Assembly (NCBI GenBank): GCA_003117195.1
Contig: BDSI01000048.1
Span: 1-64,000 of the forward strand
Length of the DNA stretch: 64,000 nt
Source: Eudorina sp. 2006-703-Eu-15
Taxonomy: Eukaryota; Chlorophyta; Chlorophyceae; Chlamydomonadales; Volvocaceae
Direction of reading: 5' to 3'
In this document: piece by piece, positions 43,540 to 57,000 of the stretch
Position numbering within the stretch: the stretch's first letter is position 1
How the letters are laid out: each line of letters opens with the position of its first letter
Program-made: the position numbers and the translations under genes
The notes under the pieces: generated by a model
Database searches by the model: none
Told to the model about the DNA's origin: nothing
The model's input: the letters and a program-made list of their open reading frames with translations, nothing else

Positions 43540-46330
43540 CCAGGCGTCAGTGGAGGAATGGAGGCGGGCTAACCCCTTCCCCCGCCGGTTGGCATTCACC
43601 ATGGCAGCGCGGCATGGGTCGGCGCCTTATTTGGGACAGGGAATCACGGCGGCTGGTCTGCTCCTTCTTGCAGGCGCGTAGGTGAAGAGCAGCACGGTAA
43701 GAGGAGGGTCGCTGTGGGCTGTGGCCCTCCTCTGACAGGGCCCCTGCGGACCAGGGTCCGAGCTCGTGTCAGGCAGCCCGCAATGGGCTGCGGCGCAGCA
43801 GCTCGCGGTCCCCCGCAGGGTCCTGGGACTTCGGAATCCCGGGGTGGGTTAGGTCTCTGCACCATATCTCGCGGATTGGGCAGCGGCTAAACTGGCAGCT
43901 CGTTTTGGCAACACTCGCAACGCCGCTTGGAGCGAATGATACTCGGGAGTATTGCGGTGGCGCCGGTGTTGGGGCCGGCATGCCCAGCAGGGCAGTGCTG
44001 TGTGGCGGGTGTTGCAAGTTGTGTTGGTTCCTGGTGGGTTGCCGGTGCGGGCACGCAGATTTGCAGCGGGGCAGTAGCAGCACAGCGCACGAAAACTTTC
44101 GACAGGAGCGGAAGTTGAGGGCAGGCGGCTGTGTTGTTGGGAGTGAGGTGGTGGCATGGTTGATTCGCACAAGTCAGGCCGCGTGCATTGCCCGCAGTTG
44201 GAGCCTATAGACTGTACGGCGGCGAGGCTGTATGATTGTTTGTTTAGAGTCCCTCCCGGCGTTGGCTGTGGCTTGGGTGGGCGTACTGTTGCTTCGTTGT
44301 TTTTAATTGACCGCATCAGGCGCCGTTATGGGAAGTTGGTTTGGCGTCTTCTTCTCAGGCAGTAGGAGGCGCATCGAGGTAGGAGCACGGCGCATTGACA
44401 GGGCATACGTTGGGGTAGCATGTACGGAAACATTCAAGAGACGCAGTTTTGCAAACGCGTTGGCGTTGGTGTCGATTCTCGCCAGCGGCGCTGCATCAGG
44501 CCATGCGGGTCGTACAGAACGGAATACGAAGATCCTCACGACGTCCTATCGGATGTCGTACATGCACGGGGAATGCGTACGTGGCACACATCTGCTTTGA
44601 GAAGGGTTGGAGGGTGGAGATTATTGGCGTAGAAGGCAGGAAAACTTGGACCGGAGCTAGAATCGGCTCGGGGCCGTGTTGGGCGCCTAAATGTGGAACG
44701 GTTCAATGCCGTGCAAGTCGACATTCCCGCTTGGCGAACAAAGGTTGACACGTTGACTTTATTAGGGTCCGTGAGAACCCGGCAAATCCGGGCGTATTCA
44801 CGATTGGCGGGGCTGCGGAACTCACGCCAGCTCTGCAGACACGGTTATCTGCCGCACCCGCACCCGCACCCGCACTGGCATCATTCGGAGTTTCGGACGC
44901 ATTTCGTTATCGGGTCCGCCGCCGTCGTCGGCATGTTGGCGTGTCGCTGGGGAGCTGTAGGGTGAATAGGCCCGCCACAAGGGGAACTGTGGTAGGTGGC
45001 ACCTCAAGAGGGCGCTTGCCGGTTCTCCAGTCCGGTGTCACACGCTGAGGCCCAGCTGCTCTTGCGGTCATGCGGGTTCGGATGCACCTCCACGCCGTTG
45101 TATACCGCTGTGTTTCCGCACGCTGTATAATGATGTTTGCACCAACACAGGCAGATCTAACCAACACGCAACATGATAGTTGATAGGGCACGGGTGTAAC
45201 TGGAAGGGTGGAGGGCCAGTAGTGGGTGGAGGTTGGAGGGCTTATTTGACGAAATGGCGCAGCGCCCCGCAGTTGTAATGGAGGCAAAAACATGCACAGC
45301 GGCAAGAAAATTCTTGGCATTCGACAGCAGTGCCTGACAGTGCACCCTTTTGTAAGATCGCGGCTCCTCTTGCCCATCACCTTAACCAAGGTTCTGTCCC
45401 AACCTCTCCCACCGGCATTCCACCAACGGCATTTCACTTGGAGCAGGAAGACCGCAATGCCATTTATGCCTAGCCTCTGCTGGTTCGTACCTGATCTACA
45501 ACCGTTGCAGACCATGGCCTGGTCCGCACGCGCACTGGCCCTGACTGGCCTATGAAAACACGTCCAACAGCAGAAAACTGAGTTGATAAGCCATCGAGCC
45601 GGCCAGCACACACGCTGCACAGCCCTCTCCAAGCCACCTGCCAGTCGCCCCGAGGAAAGGATACGCCCCAGTGCCCATAACACGCAGCTGACGCGTGCTC
45701 GCGCCGCAGGACCACGGGCTTTTGGAATGGGCCCACATGCGCCCTATCAAACGAAGGCCGTTCCCATCATTGGTGGGTTGGATAACCGCCCCGGCCGTCA
45801 CGGCACCGCGCTTCCGCGCAGCTCCTACTCGCGCCAAGGGAGACTAGCGCCAGACACGCGTTGGGCCCGGCTAACTTTTCCGGGGCAAAACAAAGTCCAC
45901 AGCATTCTGACTTCCTGAGAAATACCTAAGGTAAAACCCTCTGACAACATCCCAGGGTGGCTTGCCCGTGTGACCGCCCTGTCGAAAAAGAATGAGCGCG
46001 CGTCCCCGCTCACAACACGTACCGGCCTGCGCCAAGTCCTGCAGCTCTCACGCCTCGCGGGAGAATGATGTGTGCTGTGGTCCAGTGCTCGAGTGTGTTG
46101 CGTTCAAGATGAATGACCAGACCGGTGTGTACAGCGAGAACCCCCGCCCAAACCACCCAGACCGGTGTTATGGTTCCTTTGGGGGCAAAGACCCAAAACC
46201 GACCCAGCATCGATACATACCTTTCTGTGTGTGCACTCCCCCGTTGCGCGCGGAGCAGCCATTACAACACACAAATAGTAAAACAACGTACAGTTACAGA
46301 CGGACGCTCACCCGCGCACGTGGCCGCCTT
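43540..46330. other. Intergenic region between convergent RABF1 and malic enzyme genes
   Basis: No exon of a known family found on either strand. Open frames up to about 258 codons on the minus strand (44.9-45.7 kb) show no domain and begin only with non-ATG codons. A weak SINE-like tail fragment (GGCGCC...GTGGAACGGTTC) is near 44680-44705. Two TGTAA signals for malic enzyme lie at the right end. Confidence 0.5.
46262..46298 (-). terminator. Probable malic enzyme poly(A) signals (two TGTAA)
   Basis: TGTAA on the minus strand at 46294-46298 and 46262-46266, about 33 and 65 nt past the TGA stop at 46331. Confidence 0.5.
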
Positions 46331-49300
46331 TCACTCCTCGATGCCCTGGGGCAGGTGCACCAGCGCCTTGTAATCCGGGTAGAACATGGACCTTTCGATG
46401 AAGGTGCGCATCGCGTCGGGGCCCAGCGCGAACTTCTCGCGCATGCGACCGCGCAGGCGGCCCTCCTCGCCCGCGGCGGTGGCCACCGCAGTGGCGATGC
46501 TGGCCGAGATGTCCCGGATGTGCGACAGGCGGGGGTACACCAGACCTGTCCAGGCGGGGACGTCGGGGCCGGCAGCGCAGCAGTCGGGCGGGGCCGCGAC
46601 CCTAGCCAAACACCGCAGCGAGGACCAGTCCGGACGACTGACGCCGGAATTTTTGCCGGCAGGCCAAGCAGGACTATCGTATCGGTAAATGAAGAGTGAA
46701 GGGGCCGCTCGTTTGACCGTCGGTAAGTACAGAGGCCGACTGACGCCAAGGGAGCCGTCGCTCGCTGTGTGCCGTACTTGATCATACGATGTCAAACAGG
46801 AACAAGGCGTCTAGACCTCTTGCCCGCGCGGAAACAGCGGGCCGCACCTTCGCGCGGGCCCGCCCAGCCACCCACCGACCCACCCTTCCTCAGGTCCTCC
46901 TGGTCAATGAGCTTGGGCAGCTCCTCCGCCGCCGCCATCAACATCTGGTCCGTGATAATGCGGGTCTGGCCCAGGAAGGCACCCAGAGCCACACCTGCAC
47001 CACCCACATCGCCGCAGCACAGAGAGGCCAAACAAGTGTCAAGCAGACAGCAGCAGCCTCCGTTGCGCCTTCGCGGCGCAATTTTTTTCCATTCGCAGTG
47101 TTTCATGTGGTGAGGAGTTTTGATTTCTTGTTTGTTGTTGTCACCGATGATCCGCCGGGAGTCCACTGTACGTGTGTACCTGATGCATGTGTCAACAGCC
47201 TCGCACATGCACCGGCGCCTGGCCACAGATAACCACACACCAGCAGTCATGCATGTTGCGTGGTGGGGTATCGTAGGCGGATGCACCACGCCCGCAGGGA
47301 CGGGGGAACTGCGGCCGGCACTGAGGCGCCACCAGCGCGCACGCCTCCCCACCTGGGAAGATGTACATGTTGTTGGCCTGTGCGACCGCCAGCGTCCGTC
47401 CGTCCGGCAGCTCCACGGGCTGCTGCGGGCTGCCCGAGGCGTAGATGGCGCGGCCCTGCGTGCAGCGCATGGCCTCCTCGGCGGTGCACTCCATGCGGCT
47501 GGTGGGGTTGGACATGGGGAAGATGATGGGGCGCTGCTGCTGGCAGCCCTCCGACATGGCGGTCAGGACCTCCTCCGTGAACAGCCGACCAGCGCCCGCA
47601 AGGCCCAACAGGATGGTGGGCTTCACCTGAGGTGGGGATGCGGGCCAAAAGGGGGGGAGCTGGAGGCGACGGGCAGGCTCGGGGCGCCAGAGGGCCGACC
47701 GGACACAAGGGGCGCTGCGTCGGGCTGGGCGGGACGGCCGCCGATTGGTGAATGGCGATTTTTGCGATCTCGCTGTCTTGATTGACCTGAAAGGGGGCTG
47801 CGGCTAGCGTCGAGCGGCGGCAACGTCGTGATGGGTTTCCCTGGTAAGCCGCGAGTAAGACCGGCTGCCGTGCATGGGCTGTTTAAGAAAGCTCTCTTGC
47901 ATTCTGCGGCCTGCACCGCAGCGCTCAGAGCCAAGACGCCCCACGAAAGCGCGGGGAGGGGAGGGGCGCCGCACGCTCATTGCCGCACTACCGCGCGTGC
48001 ATGGGAAGGAAGGAAACCCGTTCCGTCGCCCCCTCCCCCCGCCATCTCTGGATGGCCTCCCCTTGGGACGCTGCGTCGGTTCGGGTCTGGGTCCAGTTTG
48101 CTCTCTTCTTCGGCCTCCGACACCCTCTTCCGACCTCTCCCATTTCCCCCATCCATCCCCTCTCCATCCATCCGAGCAATCCATCCACTCAAACAGCAAC
48201 CCAGGCAGCCAGCCGCGCGTCTTCTCCTCTCCTCACCCGTTTGACGACCGACAGCAGGCTCTCCCCCTCGTGGCTCGCGTCCCGCCGCGCGAACGGCTTG
48301 ACGAAGTCCGTGACGTTCTCCCGGGCCCCGGTGATGAGGCCGTTGTAGTCTAGCACCCAGAACCTGGAGGCCGCCTGCTTGAAGCTCAGACCCTGCTTCT
48401 GCATGCCTGCACGGTGAGATGAGGTGGGGCGGGATGAGCTGCGGCCCACGGACGCCCGACCACCGGCACAAGCGCCGGTAGGAGGAGTACCCGTGCCCGG
48501 TAAGGAGGCAGCACGACGCCGGACGGTGGTCTGCGTCGATTGGCATCGCGGGGGCCGCGGCGCTGGGCAGTGGCGGCGCGAGCTGCCAACGCATCCGGTT
48601 ACGGCGTGTGAGGCAAGCAACGGCTGTCTCGACGACGAGCAAACCCGTGTGGGCGCCCTCTCCTCCGCCCAACGAGTACGGTACCCGCGGGAGGGCGGCA
48701 GCACGGACCTGCGGCAATCATGCGGACCACGCCCATGCCCGCCGAGCCGGCGCCCACGCACACAATGCGTTGCTCGCCCAGGGCTGACGCGGGCAGGTCC
48801 AGCACTCGGAGCGCGCCGTACAGGCCCGCCAGGGCCGTCGCCGCCGTGCCCTGATCCCCGGGAGGGAGCGCACGGGGGGCCGCAGGGGCGGAACGAAAGC
48901 GCAGAGGCGGGAAGCGGGCAGTATGAGCGCGTGGCCGGTTTGATCCTGCGCCGGTTTGGAGGCCGACCAAGTTTCCAAGTTTCCTTACACATAACAAACA
49001 CATGCACATACACACACATGCATATGGATCGGGCGGGCGGGCGGGTTGCAATTCCAAACACACATGCATATGCTCAGTTCTCCTTAACACACATGCATAT
49101 GCAGGACCGCCCAGCGCCGCCCCTCCGCCAGGTGTCTAGGTGGGCACCGCCTGCCTGGATGTCATCGTTGAAGACCAGGTGGTGCTTCCGGTAGCGCTCC
49201 AGGAGGGGCACCGCGTGGTTGATGGAGAAGTCCTCGAACTGGAGCACCGCGTTGGGCCACCGGGTCATCGCGGCCGTCACAAACTCGTCAATGATGGCGA

Positions 49301-52300
49301 AATACTCGGGTCCGGTGATACGGGGGATGCGCAGTCCCGCGTAGTGCCGGTCCGCCCGCAGCGCCTCGTTGTTGGTGCCCACGTCGATCACCACCGGCAG
49401 GACCTTGCTGGGCGAGAAACCTGGGGGAGTCAAAACAGGGGGGAGCGGGGCCCCCGGTCGCACAGCGGACAGGGGTTGGAGGGGGGTAAGGAGAAGGAGC
49501 ACCCTGCGGTGTCAAGGTGCTGCTGGAGGTGCGGGGATGTGCGAACGGCCCCGCGCTGCCGGCTTGTCCGACGCAAGTCGGCGCTGGGTCATGCCGACTC
49601 CATAGTCCACCAAGCGCCGATGCACCCTCGTGTCCGGTGGTGTGGTGTACTAGCGGGCATGCTGTTTCCCTGACACCCTGAGCCACCCCGCCATGTACCC
49701 GTTGCAAGGTGGACCCTTAGTCCCGACCGGGCGTTCCCAACGGGCCCAGAGCAGTTGGCGCCCATGGCTGAGTGGTAGGGGCAGCAGTGCGACTGGCCGT
49801 ATGGACCCAGCCAGGTGGCGCCAGTCGGTGCGGCGCTACCCTACCCACCCCGCCCTGCCCAGCGCAGCTACGGGCCGGGTACGGGTACGGGGACCGCTGA
49901 CAGAGCCCTTCGTGGTGTCCTTCGCAGGGGGTCGGCCGAGCACCCGCCATCGATGCCCCATGCCCAGGCAAAGCCGATGCCACCGTCATAACAAACAGAG
50001 CCCCTCCAGGTGGAGTCCAGAAGGACGGGGCCCACCCACCTGCCGCTGCGCAGTACAGATCCAGCTTGCCAATGGGAATGCCCAGGCCTGCGGGGACACA
50101 GCGGGACACCCAACACACGCCACAGTCAACCGTGAGCCACAAGCCCCGTGCGGCCGGGCGGCCCGGCTGGTGGCGGGTGCACACGGCGAGCCAGCCGGCT
50201 GCCTCGCAGCGACATCCATCGTCACCCCAGTTAGCCCTCGGTCAGATGAACGGGTACAGCACCCGCCGCGCGCCACAACCCCATCCCACCCCTTATACCG
50301 TAATTGACCTCCCCGAGGATCGGGCTCAGCCTGGTGGCATGATCTGCTGGTAGACCGTTCCGCCTGCTTGCCTTGGGTCCTGCTGCCGTCCCTCTGTTCT
50401 TGCAACGCCCCTCTCAGGGGAAAACAAAACAGCAGTACCATCGCCAGCGGGGGCTTCTGCAGCCCCTCCCCCGCCTCCCCCGCCTCACCGTTGATCCCCA
50501 GGTCGCCCAGCCCGAGGATGCGGCTGCCGTCCGTCACCACGATGGCCTACACGACGGGGCACATACACACACCAGTAAGTATGCGGTTTCTTTTCTACTC
50601 ACACCGGTTCCTTTACACACACATACACATATCCATACAACGTTGGTCTGGGCGGCTTTCCTCGGGTAAACACAGCACACATTCCCATTACAGGAGGCGG
50701 GGCGATTCGACCAAACGACCAACACAGCCACAGAACGGGACCTGATTAGACGCCTGTGGATGCTGATGAAGCACGAATACAGCATGGGCGCCTGACCAGA
50801 TGAACCCCGTACAGACAATGACCGGGGCGGCGGGCATCGAGGCCATGGTAAGGACATTCTGAAAGGCGTTGACCCGTTAATGTGGCCCGCGGCGCCGCAA
50901 CAGACCCCACCTGCACATCCCGTTGGGGCCAGTTGTACATCATCGCCGCCTGCGGGACGGGAGCGGTGGGGGCGATTGTTGGGCGTATTTCGACTCCGCA
51001 AGCGTGCGGTACGTCGGTTGCGGCCGTGTGCGTTATTGAACGGGAACTGCGCCGTGAACTCCCGGCCGCCTCCGCCCGCCGGCCAACCGCCCTCATGGCC
51101 CCCCCCACCCACCATATCCCCCCGGTCCTCAGCGCTGAAGTACATCCCGCGGGGTCGGCGGTAGAGCTTGTGGAAGTTGACGCAGACCCAGCCCACGGTT
51201 GGGGTGTAGATGATGGGGGCCATGTCCTGCAGTGCCAGGGCGCACAGGCAGGCACGCATGCGGTCCTCAGACAAGCAGCGGCAGCAGCAGCGGCAGCCAG
51301 CCATATTCACACGGGGTAGACGCCCTTCGAACCCGGAGGCTACGTGGTGATCAAGCAGCCGCCTACCCGCCTGCACATGGACCAAAACCCAGCCGACTGC
51401 TGGGCCGCAGCTGGGCCTCCACAAACCGCGTAAGGATACAAGAAACAGTCGAGCACGTGGGCCTTGCGAGTTGCGGCAAAAGAGAGGCGCATCTTGCGAC
51501 ATACCGAATGACACGAAAAGCCGACATCGGTACCCCCCGACCCCTGATGCCAAACCCGAACAAAGGCCTCAGCTGCTGTGCGCCGGCGCCGTGTGTTACG
51601 CCCACGCACACCCTCCGAACCTCCTATCACTTTCCAAATTCTTTCATTTATGATTTTGCAGTGGATTATTTTTCAAAATACAGCAGATCCCGGATGGCGC
51701 AGTGTGGCCGCATCCAAGGTCCCTGGGGCCGCATGCCGAGTCCAAGCACCTGCCCCCACCGACCGTGAAGTGTTCAAACAGGACCCGGTAGAACAGCGTC
51801 TCATTGCGGTCCTGCAGCTCCTGAAGCACCTTCCACCGCCGGGCCATCTCCGAGGTGACGCCGCCGGATTTGACGTCCTCCGGCGGGATGAGCTCCCGTG
51901 GGTGGTAGTAGTCCTCCATGAAGCGAGCCGCCTGGGGGCAAGAATAACAAGACCCACATCGCAACTTGTTGTCATGTGCGGATGACCGGAATGTCAATCT
52001 TTTGTGCGCCTGGGCCAGGTTTCGAAGGGCGGCTTACCCTAAACCCTTCCCACACAAGCACACCGAGGGCTCCGCAGCCGGGTTTGGAGTCCCACTGCTG
52101 GTAGTTTTACAGACACACCGGCCCACCGCGACGACAACCCAGATCATCAAGCCCAGGTGTTGCAAGGAGCGCTGTAGTGCTACCGGGAGATAGGATGCCG
52201 GCAAGGCCCGGGAGCGCCTGCCACCCAGGCCCCCAGCGCGACCGCCCCCCTCCGGTCCATATCTCAATATTTCCACACCTCCATCACACCACAGCTCCAG

Positions 52301-53635
52301 GCATACCCAGGCCCTGCCGCCGCGCGGCGACCCATCACCTGCCTGCAGCTCCACTGTGAGGCTGCGGGGCGGCAGCAGCCCGCGGAGGCCCAGGCGGTCC
52401 CGCTCGGAACGTGGGAAGGCGGAGCCCTGCGGCGGAAACACCCGGGGGCCCGCAGCAGCGCCATGTGGTGTATTTGCGGCTCAACGGGAAACACCGGGCG
52501 GGGCCGTCAGTTCAAACACAATTCTGAAGCCTTGTGGGCTGGGCGAGACAACAGCAGCAAACAAAAAACGTAGTAAAGCAAAATGGCGCAGCCTAAGGTT
52601 CGCTGCTGGACGTAGATGTACGGGCAGGGAGGAGCGCGTTTCAACGGGCGGCAAGAGCACGGCTACATGGGGGCGTGGTGCCCAACAGCCCCAATACATC
52701 CGCCGTGGCGACGCGACATGTATGACGGTCAGCCCGCATGCGGATCCGACATGCTGTGTCTGCTTCGCGGCAAACGATTCAACTCCCAGATTGCTGCTCG
52801 GGCCCAACAGGACTGGTATCGGTGATATGACTTATGGTGAGAAACCCCCGGCCATGTGCTCAATTGAAAGCGAGGATGGCGCGGATCGAGTGCGTGGGCT
52901 GCCGGCAAGGATATGTACCGGAGAGGTTGTGCGGGTGGGCGCGGAATGTGCGGCTCATGGAGCCACCCGCGACACGGGGCGACCATGCACGCGTGCGGGA
53001 GCCAGCCCTCATTGAAGGACCGCCGATGCACACACCTTGTTGCACCATGGGTCCTTCAAGAGGTCGAAGCCCATCTTGCGGACAACGTACGCGGGCGGCT
53101 GAAGTGATGGTGCTGCACGAGACAGATAGATGATGCCGATTACCCGTGGCGAGCAGTCAGGGGAGCGGTGACGGTTTAAGGAATGGCGCGCAAAGTTTTT
53201 GTGGATACGGGCAGCGGAGAGTGTCTCAATATCTAGGGGCTCCAGTTATCCTGTCAGTAGCCTGCAGTTTCCGCGCAAGCGTTTTGCCCCATGTGACGGA
53301 CCAGCGAATTATCGGCGATCAATTCCCCCACAGCCTTTCCACCACAGAGAGCCGCATGATATCGGCGGTGCTTTGCGAATGATCTTGGCCCGTCTGATAT
53401 GCCGAGGCCACTGCATCCGTGCACACGCGAGAATGCGAACTGCCGTCCGAAGGTTTTTCACGTACTCACTGTAAGGTGGGACTCCGCCCGGCGAAGCTGT
53501 GCTGGCTTCCGCGTCAGCGGCATCAAGATGTATGAAGCGACCGAGCTCCCTTCCAACAGACTGAGTTGGTTGCAGTGCCCGCGCGAGCTCGATGGCCCAG
53601 CGGCTCGGTTGCTGGCCTGGCTTCAGGCAGAGCAT
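46331..53635 (-). CDS. NAD-malic enzyme, plant mitochondrial type
   Basis: Oxidatively decarboxylates malate to pyruvate, CO2 and NADH. Fourteen exons: 53470-53635, 53036-53112, 52343-52426, 51764-51931, 51113-51226, 50911-50949, 50489-50546, 50040-50087, 49155-49420, 48709-48850, 48237-48406, 47353-47626, 46884-46994, 46331-46545; 643 residues without stops. Motifs: [28 protein letters not shown] (catalytic Tyr172), [25 protein letters not shown] (catalytic Lys243), QFEDF and NDDIQGTA (metal site), GAGSAGMGV (nucleotide fold, 373-381), [13 protein letters not shown], and [12 protein letters not shown] near the end. YNWPQRDV and [11 protein letters not shown] resemble plant NAD-ME rather than cytosolic NADP-ME. 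The first exon is rich in Arg, Ser, Ala and Leu and could be a targeting peptide, but location is inferred. Two introns must use GC-AG ends to hold phase. Confidence 0.93.
49691..49950 (-). repeat. SINE-like element, inverted copy
   Basis: On the minus strand it reads GGTCCCCGTACCC (degraded B box), a diverged body, then GGGCCCGTTGGGAACGCCCG, GTCGGGACTAAGGG, CCACCTTGCAACGGGTAC, parallel to 33872-34165. Located in malic enzyme intron 49421-50039. Confidence 0.6.
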
Positions 53636-54010
53636 GGCCACTGATTCCAATTGAATACGATGGTGCCACTGTGGGACACTGGATAGAGCAACAAGTTACC
53701 GCTTGTGTCCTACCCTTTAACTGGTGATAAAACCCATCTGCACCTTAACTTCCGGCAAATGTGTGGCGCAATCGAGTCTTGATAAAATCGCCCAGTTGAG
53801 TCTATTTTGGTGGTTTGTACGGCTGCAGTCCGTAATACGGGCCCAAGTTGACTGCACGTTACCAGCAAAGTTGAATCTAAAATCAAAGTGTACATAGTTG
53901 ATGAAAAATCTGCGTGTTTATGCCTATGACGGTCCGCAACTTCACGCCAGACCCTTGAACGCGACAGAGTTTGCCTTCTGACCTTATCAACCACCTTATA
54001 ACAACTTAAT
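53636..54010. promoter_or_regulatory. Shared divergent promoter, malic enzyme (-) and IFT139 (+)
   Basis: 375 bp between the two ATG codons, AT-rich relative to both genes. A TTATAACAACTTAAT stretch lies just before the IFT139 ATG. No defined cis-element was recognised. Confidence 0.6.
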
Positions 54011-57000
54011 ATGGCCGATAGAGTTTTAGCACTTGTTCATTATTACGCACGGGAGGGATACTTTAGACATGTACAGACGGTCTGCAATGAAGTCCTCAAG
54101 AAGCGGCCAGGGGACCCTGTTCTCACCTTCTGGAAAGCATATGGACTTCTTATGGAAGGGAATACGGCCGAAGTAAGTAGAAGGATTGTGCCGCGAAACC
54201 ACAACGCGGAGTCGCGGCCCGGCCTGCTGGACATGCCAAGGAGGGTACTGAGGCTTCCAAACTGGCGCCCTCGCAGGCGATGCGCGACCTCGGGAGCATC
54301 GCGGGCAATCAGGACCTGGATCTAGCAGTGTGCGCAGCACAACTTGTTGGGCATGAGGCAGCCAAGGTCCCGGACCATGACGCCATCATCGACCTGCAGG
54401 CCAAGCTGGAGGTGCGTAGCACACGCTGTCGACTGATCCTCAGTGGGAACCCTAGGCCATCTGGTGTGCGCCTGCCCGCGCCGGCGCCACACAGCTGCCA
54501 GGAGGTTGTGGCATTGAGCGGGGGGCGACGTACCGTGCCGGACCTTGAACGGGACGCGCTGCGGCTTGGCGCCCTATGAGGCGTCTGGGGATCTCATTTC
54601 TGACGTGGTCGATGCAGACAGCGCTGCTGAACCTCAACCCGGTACCCCGTGACTGAGTCGTGACTGAGTCAAGTCATCCTGTGGCAGCGGCGGCCACATC
54701 CGCCAGCTGTCCCCTGAACACGACAGCTCTTCCAGCACTCGACCCGCACTTCAGAGCGCGTTTAGCCCCTTCCCATCCGCCCGGCATCCTCGCAACAGCG
54801 GGTCCCTCTTGCACCATGTCCCCGCTGCTTGGAGAGCCGCACAGAGTTCCCTCCCACCTCCTCCCTGTTAGCAACCTCCCCCGCCCGGTTCCTTGCATAC
54901 CCGCCCTACCGGCGCACCCCAGGTCGAGGAGCGAGCTGCAGGCGACACTGCCAGCGTGCACCTCGCCTCCTTTTACTTGTACACCAAGAGCAAGGAGCGC
55001 GCTCGCGGCCTGGTGGACAGGGTGCTCCGGAACCAGCCGGATCACGTGCAGGCGCAGGTGGGGCTCCAGGACCGGCTACGACTGCCGTTGGTGGTTCATG
55101 CGACTGGGCGACACGATTCAGGGGCTTGACCGCGTGGGAACGGGACCATCAGCCCAGAGGGGCGGGCAATTCGGGGGGGGGGGGCGCCAGCCGTGGCAAA
55201 CACGGCGAGAGGTTCCGCGACACTCTCGCCAAGGGGGGAGGACAGGGTGCACCAGGACACGCTTGTTTCATTGCACGCGCAAAATGGCGTGAGAAGCGAA
55301 GGTCTGTTGACCATACCCACTTGGCAGCTGCGTGTGTCTAGCGAGAAGCCACGCCCGAACCGGCCGGGCCCAAGATGTTTACCAGTGAACCTGTGATAAA
55401 CGAACCAAAGAGGCGGCGAAACGGGCTGGGAATCAACCCGTTTGACGCCGTGGTGGGGCGCTGGGGCGCCTGCGCCCCCAGACCCGGCTCGACTGCAGAA
55501 TTCGAACGGTCCCAGGTGATCGCGTGGTGGCGCCCTGACCTTCACCAGCAGGACCTGGGACCCGCCAGGCACAGGACGCAGCCGCCACGCGAAACGGACT
55601 CGTCACCCTTGCGTCCCCTTGGTGTCCCCCTTGTGTCCCCTGCCGTCGCGTGCCGGCCCACGCAGGTGCTCCTCGGGTGGATCATCGTCAGCCAGCAGCA
55701 GGACGACGAGTACGACATGCTATTTGACGAGGGCGAGATGGACGAGGCGTTGACGCAGTTCGAGCAGGCGGTGGAGCAGGACCACAACGACCTGCAGGTG
55801 GGGATGGGGGCCCCGGGGGGCAAGGGGATTGCGGAGGGATGAGAGGCGCGCAGCATTTGGAGTTCCGGGCCTGTGTGGGGGGGGCAAGTAGGTGGGTGTT
55901 GAATTGAGAAAAATAAATAAACCCGTAGAACGAACCCGGGCACACCCAGCATAACTCAGTATACTTACGGGGTGCGGTACCTGCAGAGCAAACGAAAAGA
56001 TAGAGACCGCGCGCGGGCGCGTGGCGGCGCGGCCGCGCTGCCGCAGTGCCACAACAAGCAAACTGCGAACCCAACCCAACCCGGAAAGGACAGATACGTT
56101 ACCGACCTGTGGTGGTAGGCGGAGTAGCCGCGCCGCGAGCGATGTCCAGGGCCATGGCGATGCAGGGAGGGAAGCCGAGGAACGGAGTGAGCGAGGGTGG
56201 CAACGATTGTAGGGAATGAGGTAGGTGGGTGGTGCTGGCAGGTAGCACCCCACACCCCTTTCCCCTGCCCAGGCAGCCCAGTCCTATCAGGCGCACAAAA
56301 AGAGCCGGAGCCAAAACCGGCTGTATCAGGCGCCGTGCGCCGCATGCCTTCCACGGTGCAAGCTCCGTGCGCCGGGGCCTGCGGCTCAGGGCAGGCTCCC
56401 TTACGGCCGGCTGCTGCTGCTGCCGCCATTTGCCACGTGGGGTTTCCTCCGACACTTTTGCCCCGTTTGGCACCGCCCTTGCTCAGGCCCTGCTGGGTAA
56501 GGCCAAGGTGCTGGAGCTGAAGAAGCAGATGGCCCAGGCGGTGGACGTGCTGGCGGAGATCAACGTGCGCTTCGGCTGGTTCGTGCCGGCGCTGGTGGAG
56601 AAGACGCGGCTGCTCATGGCGCTCGGCGACTGGGAGCAGGTCACGGAGACGCTGCAGCGGGTGCTGTCCTCGGACGCGCAGAACATTATGGCGCAGGCCT
56701 GGGCGTGTGAGTCGGGAAGGGGCCTGTCAACTCCAGGCTGGGCCCACCAGGGTGATCTACCTAGCGGGGGCCAACAGATTGGGTCGATCTAGCGGGATGC
56801 TGCTTTCCCGCAGGTCGGGGCAACGACCTCGCAGGTCGGGGCAACGACCTCGCAGGTCGGGGCAACGAAGATATTGTCACGGCCCCTCCTGGTTGCGGTA
56901 GCATCCGGGCGGTGACGTCCACCCCACCCCACCGCATCCTCGACAGGGCCCGACTCCACCCATTGACCAGCCCCACCAGCAGGCCCCACCCGGCAGTGAT

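Noticed and set aside
44907..45683. 258-codon minus-strand open frame
   Set aside because: Begins at a non-ATG codon, has no domain or repeat I recognise, and lies in intergenic DNA with no splice-supported neighbours.
49756..49822. Second tRNA gene suggested by TGGCTGAGTGG and GGCGCC ends
   Set aside because: The span is too short, there is no B-box, and it falls inside the inverted SINE-like copy.
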